Source: Actinomycetes bacterium
GTDB taxonomy: Bacteria > Actinomycetota > Acidimicrobiia > Acidimicrobiales > Ilumatobacteraceae
Length of the DNA stretch: 64,000 nucleotides
Assembly (NCBI GenBank): GCA_025359865.1
Contig: JANYDH010000208.1
Location: 25,969-89,968 of the forward strand
Direction: 5' to 3'
Below the pieces are notes generated by a model. The model worked only from the letters and a program-made list of their open reading frames with translations. It had not been told where the DNA came from and did no database searches. Made by a program: the position numbers and the translations under genes. Below, piece by piece: positions 35,533 through 44,596 of the stretch (position 1 is the stretch's first letter; each line of letters opens with the position of its first letter).

Positions 35533-36939
35533 ATGAAATGGCGGTTGGTTGCGGTGTTCGTCGGAATCACCGTGGTGGTACTCGCAGCCCACGACATCCC
35601 GCTCGCCCGCTATCTCGAAGCGGTCGAACGCGACCGCATCGTCACCGGCATCGAGCGCGATGCGTTCACCATTGCTGGCCGAGCCGAAGACGCGTTGCAC
35701 ACCGGTATCGCAGCGGCAAACCCTGCGCTGCAAGTGATGGTCGATCAGTACCGGGCAGTAGGCGGGGCACGTGTACTCATCACCGACGCCGCTGGGATCG
35801 CGATGGTCATCTCCGATGAAGAGGCGGCAGCCGGTGCGGACTATCGGTCGCGCCCGGAGATTGCCGAGGCGCTCGCCGGCAATCCCGTCAACGGCCGCCG
35901 GGTGTCGCGAACGCTCGGTACCGAACTGCTGTATGTCGCCGTTCCCGTAATCTCCGGCGCCGACGTGATCGGTGCGGTGCGAATCACGTCGCCGTCGAAC
36001 GAGGTCGACGATCGTGTCGCTGGTCGCGTTCGCGGTCTGCTCGTTGTCGCACTTATTTCGGTAGCAATGGCGGCTGTGGCAGCAGTGTTGTTGGCCGGCA
36101 CCATCGTTCGTCCGATGAGACGGCTTCGTGATGCCACCGATGCGCTCGCCAATGGTGACCTCGCCGTGAGGGCGCCCGATCGTGAAGGCCCGCCGGAGTT
36201 GCGTGGACTCGCTGCGGCCTTCAACGCGATGTCCGAGCGGATGTCGTCGCTGTTGTCGGCGCAGCGCTCGTTTGCCGGAGATGCTTCGCACCAGCTACGC
36301 ACGCCACTCACTGCGTTACGACTGCGACTGGAGCAAGCCGCCGACCTGGTCGATGTCGATCCCGCCTCGGCGCGACTGCGAATCGAAGCGGCAGGCGCCG
36401 AAACGGAGCGGCTACAACACCTCGTCGACGGCCTGCTCGCGCTCGCCCGGGCCGAAAGCGATGTCATTCCTCGCAAGCGAGTCGATCTGGCGGCGGTGGT
36501 GCGAGAACGTGCCGACGTGTGGCAGCCGCTTGCGGCCGAGCAGGGTGTGGGTGTCCTGGTCACCGATGCGAAGGCGGTGATAGTGATGGCGGTACCGGGT
36601 GCGGTCGAGCAAATCGTCGACAACTATCTGGACAACGCTCGCGAGGTCGCGCCGGCCGGTTCGGTCATCGAGCTTCGTGTAGAGGTACAAGGTGACGGCA
36701 TCGCCACCCTCCATGTACTCGACCGAGGGCCAGGAATGACGGCCGAACAACTCGACCGCGCCTTCGACCGGTTCTGGCGTGGCGCAGGGTCGGTGACCGG
36801 AGGGACAGGTCTTGGTTTGGCAATCGTTGAGCAATTCGCTCGCGTTTCTGGCGGTTCAGCGGCCCTCGCTGTACGAGGCGATGGCGGCATCGACGCGTCA
36901 GCATCATTCGTGGTCGTGGCGGACTGGGTCGCGGACTAG
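35533..36939 (+). CDS. Membrane sensor histidine kinase
   Basis: 468 residues. An N-terminal membrane segment, a periplasmic sensor of about 130 residues, a second membrane segment (GLLVVALISVAMAAVAAVLLAG), HAMP (MRRLRDATDALANGDLAVRAP), HisKA with FAGDASHQLRTPLTALR (phospho-His) and HATPase_c with DNYLDNAREVAP, DRGPGM and GGTGLGLAIVEQ. The stop lies in the first unit of the TCGCGGACTGAG tandem repeat. Paired with the upstream response regulator. Confidence 0.9.
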   Translation: MKWRLVAVFVGITVVVLAAHDIPLARYLEAVERDRIVTGIERDAFTIAGRAEDALHTGIAAANPALQVMVDQYRAVGGARVLITDAAGIAMVISDEEAAAGADYRSRPEIAEALAGNPVNGRRVSRTLGTELLYVAVPVISGADVIGAVRITSPSNEVDDRVAGRVRGLLVVALISVAMAAVAAVLLAGTIVRPMRRLRDATDALANGDLAVRAPDREGPPELRGLAAAFNAMSERMSSLLSAQRSFAGDASHQLRTPLTALRLRLEQAADLVDVDPASARLRIEAAGAETERLQHLVDGLLALARAESDVIPRKRVDLAAVVRERADVWQPLAAEQGVGVLVTDAKAVIVMAVPGAVEQIVDNYLDNAREVAPAGSVIELRVEVQGDGIATLHVLDRGPGMTAEQLDRAFDRFWRGAGSVTGGTGLGLAIVEQFARVSGGSAALAVRGDGGIDASASFVVVADWVAD

Positions 36940-36996
36940 GTCGCGGACTGAGTCGCGGACTGAGTCGCGGACTGAGTCGCGGACTGGGTCGCCGAC
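36929..36996. repeat. 12-bp tandem repeat across a gene end
   Basis: Five or six tandem units close to TCGCGGACTGAG span the end of the histidine kinase gene and the gap before the serine hydrolase. The kinase stop is a TAG variant in the first unit; in another frame the array reads RTESRTESRTE. Copy-number change would move or remove stops in either frame. Confidence 0.85.
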
Positions 36997-37036
36997 TGAG
37001 CGGCAACTTTACGAGCGCAGCGGTTACCGTGCAGGA

Positions 37037-38041
37037 GTGCCCACCGTCGTTCAAGACGTCTCCGATGCCGCAGATGGCCTGTTCGCTGCCGATGCCCCAC
37101 ACGGCGTGTCGCTGGCATTGGTTGTGCAACACCACGGTGAGGTTGTGTTCGAGCGGTATGGCACCCAACCAGACAGCGTGTTCGAGCGGGGCGGACCCGT
37201 CGGACCCGACACCACGCTGATCTCGTGGAGCATGGCCAAGAGCATCACGCATGCAGCAGTTGGTCTTGCGGTGGCCGATGGCCTGCTCGATGTGTCGGCG
37301 CCAGCCCCGGTGCCCGAATGGGCCGGCACCACGAAGGCGGCCATCACGCTGCAGGATCTGCTCGACATGCGGTCGGGGTTGCTCTTCGTAGAGGACTACG
37401 TCGACCACACCGTCAGTCATTGTCTGGAGATGCTCTACGGCGAAGGCAAGGACGACATGGCTGCGTATGCCGCCTCGCTGCCGCTCATCCACGAGCCGGG
37501 GGCTGTGTGGAACTACTCCAGCGGAACCACCAACATCATTGCCCGAATCGTCGGCAACGCTGTTGGTGCTGATGTGGTTGGTGCTGCCTCGGTTGGGCCC
37601 AGTGCGATGCAGGCATTTCTGGATGATCGTCTGTTCGGACCTACCGGCATGACCAGCGCGATCGCCAAGTTTGATCCGTCTGGAACGTTCATCGGATCGT
37701 CCTACGTCTACGCGACCGCACGCGATTTTGCCCGATTCGGTCAGCTTTACCTCGACGATGGAGTGTGCGCCGCGAGACGGCTGTTGCCGGTCGGCTGGCG
37801 TGACGAAGCCAGAACGTTCGTCGCCAGAGACCCTGATGGAAGCTTTGATTACGGTCGGCAGTGGTGGCTCTGGCGTGACTACCCTGGCTCGCTTGCGTGT
37901 CATGGCTACGAAGGCCAGTACATCGTTGTGTTGCCAGACCGAGATCTGGTGGTGGTGCACCTGGGAAAGAGCCCGGTCGATGGTCGCGAGCCGCTGCACG
38001 CCCGGCTGCGGTCCATCTTCGACGCGTTCGGAGCTGGCTGA
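37037..38041 (+). CDS. Serine hydrolase of the class C beta-lactamase family
   Basis: 334 residues. SxxK is in SWSMAKSITHAAVGL; a YSS triad (WNYSSGTTN) replaces YxN, as in many non-lactamase family members, and HGYEGQ stands for the third motif. GTG at 37037 follows GCAGGA and is preferred; longer frames would include the tandem repeat. No signal peptide is visible. Probably an esterase or D-amino peptidase-like enzyme rather than a true beta-lactamase. Confidence 0.8.
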   Translation: MPTVVQDVSDAADGLFAADAPHGVSLALVVQHHGEVVFERYGTQPDSVFERGGPVGPDTTLISWSMAKSITHAAVGLAVADGLLDVSAPAPVPEWAGTTKAAITLQDLLDMRSGLLFVEDYVDHTVSHCLEMLYGEGKDDMAAYAASLPLIHEPGAVWNYSSGTTNIIARIVGNAVGADVVGAASVGPSAMQAFLDDRLFGPTGMTSAIAKFDPSGTFIGSSYVYATARDFARFGQLYLDDGVCAARRLLPVGWRDEARTFVARDPDGSFDYGRQWWLWRDYPGSLACHGYEGQYIVVLPDRDLVVVHLGKSPVDGREPLHARLRSIFDAFGAG

Positions 38042-38090
38042 CACCGGGTGGTGGCAGCGAGCAGCACGGTAGATCGGCGAGCAGACAACG

Positions 38091-39329
38091 ATGGACTTCG
38101 ATCCCGACAATCCCGCAACGGGGGAACTGCCGGTCGTTTCGCTAGATGACACCGGCGGGCCCCCGCGTCCGAAGCGGTTCCATCAGTTTCGGTTCACACT
38201 CAAGTTGTTGTTGTTCTTCCTCGTCATCTACGTAGCGGTTGTCACCGTGGTTCCCGGCGTACGCAAGTCGGTCAACGAGCTGAGCACGGTGAACCCGGTG
38301 TTCCTCGGTGTCGGGCTGGCGCTCGAAGTGGCGGCATTGATTTCGTACACACTGCTCACGCGGGCGGCTCTCGGCACCGCAGCTCAATTCGTGTCACGGT
38401 TGCGGTTGTTTCGCATCCAACTGAGCACCAAGGCGCTGTCGAGTATCGTCCCCGGCGGGAGCGCGGCTGGGTCGGCGCTCGGCTACCGGCTGATGACGCT
38501 GTCCGGCGTGCCGGGCCCCGATGCCGGCTTCGCGCTCGCAACAGCCGGCCTCGGGTCGGCGGTTGTGCTGAACCTGATCTTCTGGGCGGCATTGATCGTT
38601 TCGATCCCGATCCGTGGTGTCAACGCCGGCTACGCCAGCGGGGCCGTCGCCGGGATCATCCTCATGGGCTTCGCCGCAGTGTTGGTTTTCGGGCTGCTCG
38701 AAGGGCAAACGCATGCCGAGCAGGTGCTGCGCTGGATAGCGCGCAAGCTGCGATTGAACGAAGACCGTGCGGCGGCAACGGTGAGGCACATCGGTGGCCG
38801 ACTCGAGGATCTTGCTGCCGACCGGCAACTGTTGGGTCGCGTGGTCGGCTGGGCTGCAGCGAACTGGTTGCTCGACGCTGCGGCACTGTGGGTCTTCCTG
38901 CGCGCGTTCGGCGCTTCCACCGATATCGACGCGCTACTCGTGGCATTCGGACTCGTGAATATTCTGGCCGTCATCCCGATCACGCCTGGAGGTCTCGGCC
39001 TCATCGACGTTGCGTTGCCGGCGGCGCTGGTTGGGTTTGGGCTTGAACGCGGGAGCGCGTTACTCGGCGTAGCCACGTGGCGGCTTGCCCAGTTGTTCTT
39101 CCCGATGGTGCTCGGTGGGATCTTGTACCTCAGCCTTCGTGTCGGGCCATGGAGCGTCCAACGACGGGAACGGCTGCGTCCGCTGCGTGACATCGCGGCC
39201 GATGAAGCCGGCAACGCCGAGAGCGCGCTCGACTTCGCCGCCAGGTTTGGCAGGCGCAGGACGGACGCCGCAGGGCCCCCCGCCGAACCCCCCGCCGAAC
39301 CCCCCGCCGAACGACGCCAGGACGACTAG
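38091..39329 (+). CDS. Flippase-like membrane protein (LPG synthase TM family)
   Basis: 412 residues with about eight membrane segments and the family motif LSTKALSSIVPGGSAAGSALGYRLM plus ITPGGLGLIDVALPAALV, typical of the lysylphosphatidylglycerol synthase transmembrane (UPF0104) family. No synthase domain follows. The C-terminus is a Pro/Ala/Glu tail from a 12-base repeat (PPAEPPAEPPAE, 39276-39311). Probable lipid or polyprenyl-sugar handling. Confidence 0.8.
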   Translation: MDFDPDNPATGELPVVSLDDTGGPPRPKRFHQFRFTLKLLLFFLVIYVAVVTVVPGVRKSVNELSTVNPVFLGVGLALEVAALISYTLLTRAALGTAAQFVSRLRLFRIQLSTKALSSIVPGGSAAGSALGYRLMTLSGVPGPDAGFALATAGLGSAVVLNLIFWAALIVSIPIRGVNAGYASGAVAGIILMGFAAVLVFGLLEGQTHAEQVLRWIARKLRLNEDRAAATVRHIGGRLEDLAADRQLLGRVVGWAAANWLLDAAALWVFLRAFGASTDIDALLVAFGLVNILAVIPITPGGLGLIDVALPAALVGFGLERGSALLGVATWRLAQLFFPMVLGGILYLSLRVGPWSVQRRERLRPLRDIAADEAGNAESALDFAARFGRRRTDAAGPPAEPPAEPPAERRQDD

Positions 39330-39364
39330 GACCGAGTTGTCCGGCGGGTTGTAGCGTCGCCGAC

Positions 39365-39880
39365 ATGACTGTTCATGAGCGCCCGTTCGGCCGCTGCCTC
39401 GAGGACTTCGTGGTCGGCGATGTCTACAAGCACTGGCCGGGGAAAACCATCACCGAGTACGACGATCATCTGTTCTGCATGATCACGATGAACCACCATC
39501 CGCTGCACACCAACGACTGGTTCGCCAGCCACAGCGTGCAGGGTCGCAATGTGGTGGTCGGCAACCTCGTGTATTCGCTCGTGCTCGGCATGAGCGTGCC
39601 AGACGTCAGCGGCGCGGCGATTGCCAATCTCGAGGTCGAGACGCTCCAGCACAAGTTTCCCACCTTCCACGGTGACACCATCCACGCTGAGACACGGGTA
39701 CTCGCCGTGCAGGAGAGCAAGTCGAAGAACGACCGAGGAATCGTCACCGTCGAGTCGAAGGGCTTCAACCAGGACGGTAAAGAGGTGTGCTACTTCCGTC
39801 GTCGGGTGATGGTCTGGAAGCGTGAGTTCGCCCCCGATCGCAATCGGCCCTACGACGGTGTCGAGGTGTGGGACAACTAG
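39365..39880 (+). CDS. MaoC-family dehydratase
   Basis: 171 residues with the hot-dog fold hydratase pattern: TITEYDDHLFCMITMNHHPLHTND (catalytic Asp/His region) and VVGNLVYSLVLGMS. It resembles mesaconyl-CoA hydratase-like MaoC proteins acting on enoyl-CoA esters. It overlaps the MutY gene by 13 bases. The substrate cannot be told. Confidence 0.85.
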   Translation: MTVHERPFGRCLEDFVVGDVYKHWPGKTITEYDDHLFCMITMNHHPLHTNDWFASHSVQGRNVVVGNLVYSLVLGMSVPDVSGAAIANLEVETLQHKFPTFHGDTIHAETRVLAVQESKSKNDRGIVTVESKGFNQDGKEVCYFRRRVMVWKREFAPDRNRPYDGVEVWDN

Positions 39881-40716
39881 ACCCGGCAGCGTTGCTGCAG
39901 TGGGGTGTGCCGCTGCTGCGCGACCTGCCGTGGCGGCACACCCGCGATCCATGGAGCGTGCTGGTGAGCGAGGTGATGTTGCAGCAAACCCAGGCATCGC
40001 GAGTACTGCCCAAATGGTTCGTGTTCCTTCATGCGTACCCCACGGCCACCGCGTGCGCCGCGGCGCCACTCGGTGATGTGCTGCGCCTGTGGCAGGGGCT
40101 CGGCTATCCGCGCCGGGCACGGAACCTTCATGCAACGGCAGTGGCGATCCATGAGCGGGGCTCGTTTCCTGACTCTTTCGACGAACTACTCGCGCTACCG
40201 GGCGTCGGGCAGTACACCGCACGGGCCGTGCTCACGTTTGCCCTCGAACACGACGTTGCCGTGGTCGACACCAACATCGCCCGTATTTTTGCGCGAGTTG
40301 CGGGTCGCCGATTGACCCCCAAACAGGTGCAGGCTGCGGCTGACGAAGCGTTGGTCCATGGCCAGTCATGGGCTTGGAACCAGTGCATGATGGATCTTGG
40401 TGCGGCTCTGTGCCGCCCGCGTTTACCGCGCTGCGCCGAATGCCCGCTTCACCAGCGGTGCGCGTGGCGGGGCAATGCTGGGCCGGACCCTGCCGTGGGG
40501 TCCGCCGGTGTGAGCACGCCGCAAGCCCGTTTCGAAGGCAGCGACCGACAGGCACGGGGACGGTTGATGAAGGCGCTGTCGCATGGCCCGGTCGCCAACG
40601 CCGACGTCGCCAGGATAATGCAGCGTGATGAGGTGACAGCGGCGCGCTTGGTGACGGGTCTAGACGGCGAACGACTGATCGTCGAGGATCAGTCGGTGCT
40701 CAGCCTGCCGACGTGA
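39868..40716 (+). CDS. mutY: A/G-specific adenine DNA glycosylase
   Basis: 282 residues. Features: PWRHTRDPWSVLVSEVMLQQTQ (catalytic Glu region), the helix-hairpin-helix LPGVGQYTARAV, catalytic Asp in VDTNIARIFAR, and Fe-S cysteines CRPRLPRCAECPLHQRC (C-x6-C-x2-C-x5-C). It removes adenine opposite 8-oxoguanine. It is shorter than E. coli MutY (350) and lacks most of the NUDIX-like C-terminal domain, as in other actinobacteria. GTG start at 39868 inside the MaoC gene. Its end overlaps the convergent selenoprotein by 17 bases. Confidence 0.85.
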   Translation: MGQLDPAALLQWGVPLLRDLPWRHTRDPWSVLVSEVMLQQTQASRVLPKWFVFLHAYPTATACAAAPLGDVLRLWQGLGYPRRARNLHATAVAIHERGSFPDSFDELLALPGVGQYTARAVLTFALEHDVAVVDTNIARIFARVAGRRLTPKQVQAAADEALVHGQSWAWNQCMMDLGAALCRPRLPRCAECPLHQRCAWRGNAGPDPAVGSAGVSTPQARFEGSDRQARGRLMKALSHGPVANADVARIMQRDEVTAARLVTGLDGERLIVEDQSVLSLPT

Positions 40717-41233
40717 GCGCGTCGATGAGTTGCGCAAGCGCGTCGTCGGCATAGCCGCGCATCTCGTCGTCCGTACGATCTTGGATGGGGTGCGGGGTAA
40801 ACACCCGCGCCACGGTCGGAAAGCCGAGTGAGGCGCTCTGCGAATCGGCTGCCTGCACGAACTGCGCCGACGCGACGAAGACGCCGGGTAGCCCGCGTCC
40901 TTCAAGATCGACAATGTCGTGCACACTGCACGACGTGCAACTGCCTCAATCGGCGAGTGCTTCGATCACCAGTGTGCACTGGGTGGCGATCTCGTGGCGG
41001 AGATCGACCGGCGCCGGCTTGGTGAACGTCGGTTTCGAGTATCGGCGCACGCCGGCCCCCAGTTCGACGAGATGCTGCTCGAGCCGGTCGAGGAACACGT
41101 TGCCGCGCGGTTTGGAGATATCGAGCAAGCCGATGGTCTGGCCGACCAGTGTCGCCGGTCGCGGCAACCGGACGCGTTCGATGATCGTGCGTTCGCCGGT
41201 GGGATCGAGAAGGAACCGTGCCACGTGAGTCAA
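40700..41233 (-). CDS. UGSC-family selenoprotein (in-frame UGA)
   Basis: Two open segments on the minus strand, 41233-40949 and 40945-40703, are in the same frame and separated by one TGA (40948-40946). Read through as selenocysteine, the product is 177 residues with the motif ALAD-U-GSCTSC, then SVHDIVDLEGRG and VFTPHPIQDRTDDEM. This matches the UGSC family, in which U is selenocysteine or cysteine. Translation without recoding would cut the protein in half before its conserved core. A hairpin (40916-40934) fits a bacterial SECIS. Redox function is likely but not established. It follows the thioredoxin-domain gene by 18 bases. Confidence 0.85.
40916..40934 (-). promoter_or_regulatory. Candidate bacterial SECIS hairpin
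   Basis: On the minus strand, 11 bases after the UGA comes GTCGTGCA, a three-base loop GTG, and TGCACGAC: a perfect 8-bp stem. The loop begins 20 bases after the UGA and contains the GU that bacterial SelB usually needs. Distance and position inside the coding region match bacterial SECIS elements. Confidence 0.65.
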
Positions 41234-41251
41234 CCTACCGTGGCGCCGCCG

Positions 41252-42676
41252 CTACTTCGTGACCAGACGGGTGACGGGCTGCGATCCGATCGTGCCGTTA
41301 GCCCAGCCGCCGATCATCGCAGAGAACAGCCCCGCCCCTCCGCCTGCATGAACGAGCAGAATTCCATCGGGACGGAACTTCGGCAGCGTCACGTCGCGGA
41401 GATGTTCAGGTACCCCATCGGCAATACCCCCGGCGCCGTAGACCAACTCGCTGCCTGGGATCTGCAGGCGTGAGTGCAGTTCGGCAAGCACCCGCTCGCG
41501 ATCCCAACCAGCTTCGGCGAACACCCGCGCATGTTCCGGACCGACCACAAGGATCACATCGAATCCGAGCACGAGCTTCGGGCTGTGGAGCGTGCGCAGC
41601 GATGCCGCCAGTGCGCTGGCAAGCGACTCGGGGTCACGGACCTTCTGGTCGACGATGCAGCGCGGACCCTCGCCCGCGAAGACGGTGACAGCGTCGAGGC
41701 CCGGTTCGACGCCTCGGCTGGTTGCCAGTGATGTGAACGGTGAACCCACCTCGTCTTCTGGGAAACAGAAGCTGATCTTGCCGGGATTGCCGTGTGTGGC
41801 GCGGTCCACCTCGCCGGGTCGCCCGCCGCCGACGTTGCGCACGATGAGCTGCACGGCCCGACCGATGCTGAGATTGGCCCGATTGCCCTGCCCGAACACG
41901 TTGACACCGCTGTTCATCCCAATCGCGCGAGTTCCCGGCCCGTTGCAGATGATGACGGGGCCGACGGGCATCGTGGTGGCGAGCACCCCGTGGATGTTGT
42001 ACTCGTCGGTGCACACCGCTTCGAGCGCGGCGATCACCCACGGGAGGTACTCCGGCTTGCACCCTGCCATGACGGCGTTGATCGCGACCTTTTCGATCGT
42101 GACCGGTACCAGATCCGGAGGCACGGTCGCAACGATGTCGTCGGCGGCGCGCGTGGTGCCTTGCAGCATCCGCAGCACCCGTTCCTCGGTGGGCGGCACC
42201 ACCGGCAGCCCATCGGTGAGGCCGCGGTCGAACAGCATCTCCATCTCGTCGTCGAGATCAGCGAGTTCGATGTGCCTGGAGCGTAGTGTGCCACCGCTGA
42301 ACCGAGCCCGCAGGGAGTCGACCAGATCGGGGTCGACACTCATCGAGCCGCAGCCCGGACGAAACACGGGGAGTTGGTCACCGAGGTGGGTGATGCCGGT
42401 GATGCGCTGCCATTCGGCGCGCGACCATCCGACCGTGCGGTCGATCTCGATGCCCTCCATCACCTTGATCAACGTGGGCACGGTTTCGATGTCGTGGTGC
42501 CAGCTGACCGACAGGTCGGCATCGTGGATGGGTGAGACACTCGGGGGGAAGTGAGGGTCGTCTTGCGTGTACACGGTCACTTCGAACTGTGCCAGGAGCG
42601 GCGCGACCATTCGGCAGGTCTCGCACTCCTCCTTGACGATCACGACGAAGCCGTCGGGTAGCCGTGGGGTGCTCAT
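41252..42676 (-). CDS. Thioredoxin-like domain fused to an uncharacterised C-terminal domain
   Basis: 474 residues. Residues 8-100 resemble a thioredoxin-like domain with active-site CETC (VKEECETCRMVAPLL) and the cis-Pro strand ETVPTLIKV. The remaining 350 residues are not recognised; they contain GLTDGLPVVPPTEERV, MAGCKPEYLPWVIAALEA, and PVIICNGPGTRAIGMNSGVN. It lies directly upstream of the selenoprotein and overlaps the epoxide-hydrolase-like gene by four bases, so the two redox proteins are co-expressed. A thiol/selenol relay is inference. Confidence 0.7.
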   Translation of the reverse strand: MSTPRLPDGFVVIVKEECETCRMVAPLLAQFEVTVYTQDDPHFPPSVSPIHDADLSVSWHHDIETVPTLIKVMEGIEIDRTVGWSRAEWQRITGITHLGDQLPVFRPGCGSMSVDPDLVDSLRARFSGGTLRSRHIELADLDDEMEMLFDRGLTDGLPVVPPTEERVLRMLQGTTRAADDIVATVPPDLVPVTIEKVAINAVMAGCKPEYLPWVIAALEAVCTDEYNIHGVLATTMPVGPVIICNGPGTRAIGMNSGVNVFGQGNRANLSIGRAVQLIVRNVGGGRPGEVDRATHGNPGKISFCFPEDEVGSPFTSLATSRGVEPGLDAVTVFAGEGPRCIVDQKVRDPESLASALAASLRTLHSPKLVLGFDVILVVGPEHARVFAEAGWDRERVLAELHSRLQIPGSELVYGAGGIADGVPEHLRDVTLPKFRPDGILLVHAGGGAGLFSAMIGGWANGTIGSQPVTRLVTK

Positions 42677-43593
42677 CCGAGGAAGTCCACAATGCGCGCG
42701 TTGACAACGTCGGGGCGTTCAAGATGAAGGAAGTGCCCAGCACCGTCGATCACCTCGATCGTTGCATTCGGTCCCACCATCGAGCGGGCGCTCTCGGCCA
42801 CCTCCGCCCCGATGCAGCCGTCATTGGCGCCATGTAGGTACAGGTGCGGTTGGGGTGGCAGGCCCTGGGTTGCCGCCTGGGCGGTGTTCAGCTCCGGGTC
42901 TTGGTACCCGTCGCCGAGGGTGGCCCGGTAGTAGCCGAGCGCCGCAGTCAAGTTGGCCGGATCGCGCAGACTCGCCTTCACATACTCCAAGTCGGTTGCG
43001 GCCGGGTACCCCGGCGACCAATCGGCCCAGAGCATGTCGATGAAGGCGAGATCGTTGGCCGGCACCACCATGTCGGCAAGGCCGTGTTGGAAGAAGAACA
43101 TGTACCAACTGCGTTTCACCTGTGCGAGGTTCGTCACGAACGCGATGCCCATCGCCCCGCCAGGGGGAACGGCCATCGACACCACCTTCGACCATCGTTG
43201 CGGTACCAGAACGGCTGCGCCGTGGGTCGCTGGTGCGCCCCAGTCGTGGCCGATGATCACGCCGGGCTCACCGTTGCCGAGCGCCTCGTGGAAGGCATTC
43301 GCATCCACCGAGAGCATGCCGGTCTGGTAGCGGCCGTCCGCCGGCACAGCAGTCGGGGCGTAGCCGCGTTGGAACGGGGCAACGGCCCTGTAGCCGGCAG
43401 CAGCCAATTCTGGTAGCAGCAGCCGCCATCCGTAGGCGCTGTCGGGAAAGCCGTGCAGGCAGAGTGCGAGTGGGCCGGCATCACCAGCGGTGAGATACGC
43501 GAACTCGACACCGTTGATGGTGATCGCGCCATGGGTGATTGTCGGCGAAAGCGGTGCATCTTGCTGTCTGGCCATGTGCTGCACCGTAGCCAT
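42673..43593 (-). CDS. Alpha/beta-hydrolase (epoxide hydrolase-like)
   Basis: 306 residues. LALCLHGFPDSAYGW gives the oxyanion HGFP motif, VIIGHDWGAPATHGAA the nucleophile Asp (HDWGA, as in epoxide hydrolases and haloalkane dehalogenases), and DGAGHFLHLERP the late His. Start at 43593 or ATG 43575 (MARQQD). First gene of the three-gene selenoprotein operon; a metabolic link is unproven. Confidence 0.85.
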   Translation of the reverse strand: MATVQHMARQQDAPLSPTITHGAITINGVEFAYLTAGDAGPLALCLHGFPDSAYGWRLLLPELAAAGYRAVAPFQRGYAPTAVPADGRYQTGMLSVDANAFHEALGNGEPGVIIGHDWGAPATHGAAVLVPQRWSKVVSMAVPPGGAMGIAFVTNLAQVKRSWYMFFFQHGLADMVVPANDLAFIDMLWADWSPGYPAATDLEYVKASLRDPANLTAALGYYRATLGDGYQDPELNTAQAATQGLPPQPHLYLHGANDGCIGAEVAESARSMVGPNATIEVIDGAGHFLHLERPDVVNARIVDFLG

Positions 43594-43696
43594 TCCTTCG
43601 CCGGGAGTTCCTGCCCGGCGTGAGTGCGACCGACGTCACGCGCGGCCCGCTTGGGTTTACGCCGCACCAGCGCGTAACGTCGTATCCATCGGGGAC

Positions 43697-44539
43697 CTGG
43701 TAGGAGTACGAGTCACGTTTCATGGGGTACGGGGTTCGACGCCCTGCCACGGCGATGACATCAAGCGTTACGGCGGCAATACGTCGTGCGTGTCGCTTGC
43801 CATTCCCGGACAGCGCCCGATCATGTTCGACCTCGGTACCGGTGCCCGGTACTTCGGTGCCACTCAGCCACACGACGGTTCATTCAACGGAGTGTGCCTC
43901 GTCTCGCATCTCCACTGGGATCACATCCAGGGCTTGCCGTTCTTCACCCCGATGCTGCGGCAGGGTTCACAACTCGACCTGTATGCCCCGCTGCAAGAAG
44001 ATGGTCGGTCGATCGCCGAGGTGTTCTCGGCCACGATCTCTGCGCCGCTGTTTCCCGTGGGAATCGATCAGTTCCCCGGCACGTTCCGATTTCGCGACCT
44101 CGCCGATCACGACTTCCGGGTCGGCGATGTACAGATCACCTCGCGTCTCATCCCGCACGTCGGTCCGACGCTCGGCTACCGGGTCGAGTGGAACGGAATG
44201 TCCGTCGTCTACATGAGCGATCACCAGCAGCCCTTCGATGGTGGGTTTCGAGCCAGTGACGGTGCACTCGAACTGGCAAAGGGCGCCGATCTGTTGATCC
44301 ACGATTCGCAGTACACCGTGGACGAGTTCTCGCTGAAGTACAACTGGGGTCATTGCACCACGGACTACGCGGTGTGGTTCGCTGCTACTGCCGGCGTGAA
44401 GCGACTGGCCTTGTTCCATCACGATCCCACCCGCAACGACGCAGCGATCGACGAGATCGCAGAATGTGCGGCTCGGGCCGGCCGCCTCGCCGGGGTCGAG
44501 GTGTTCTGCGCCGTCGAAGGCCTCACCGTCCACCTCTGA
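43697..44539 (+). CDS. MBL-fold metallo-hydrolase
   Basis: About 280 residues with the metal motif SHLHWDHIQGLPFF (HxHxDH), a further His in SRLIPHVGPTLGY, MSDHQQP and HHDPTRNDAAID near the end. The start RVTFHGVRGSTPCHGDD is typical of the family that includes PhnP-like phosphodiesterases. No ATG, GTG or TTG precedes the conserved start in a sensible place; CTG at 43697 is the best guess. Function unknown. Confidence 0.8.
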   Translation: MVGVRVTFHGVRGSTPCHGDDIKRYGGNTSCVSLAIPGQRPIMFDLGTGARYFGATQPHDGSFNGVCLVSHLHWDHIQGLPFFTPMLRQGSQLDLYAPLQEDGRSIAEVFSATISAPLFPVGIDQFPGTFRFRDLADHDFRVGDVQITSRLIPHVGPTLGYRVEWNGMSVVYMSDHQQPFDGGFRASDGALELAKGADLLIHDSQYTVDEFSLKYNWGHCTTDYAVWFAATAGVKRLALFHHDPTRNDAAIDEIAECAARAGRLAGVEVFCAVEGLTVHL

Positions 44540-44596
44540 CGAGCGCTGCGTATGCTCGGGCCCGACCGGCCGGGTCGCGGACGTAGCCTGGCGGAG

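Noticed and set aside
36812..38041. Longer serine hydrolase starting inside the histidine kinase gene
   Set aside because: The extra N-terminus would consist of antisense-like and tandem repeat codons (RTESRTES); the GTG at 37037 has a better ribosome site.
40946..41233. Two separate short genes instead of one selenoprotein
   Set aside because: They share a frame, are separated only by a UGA, and the conserved UGSC core spans the junction.
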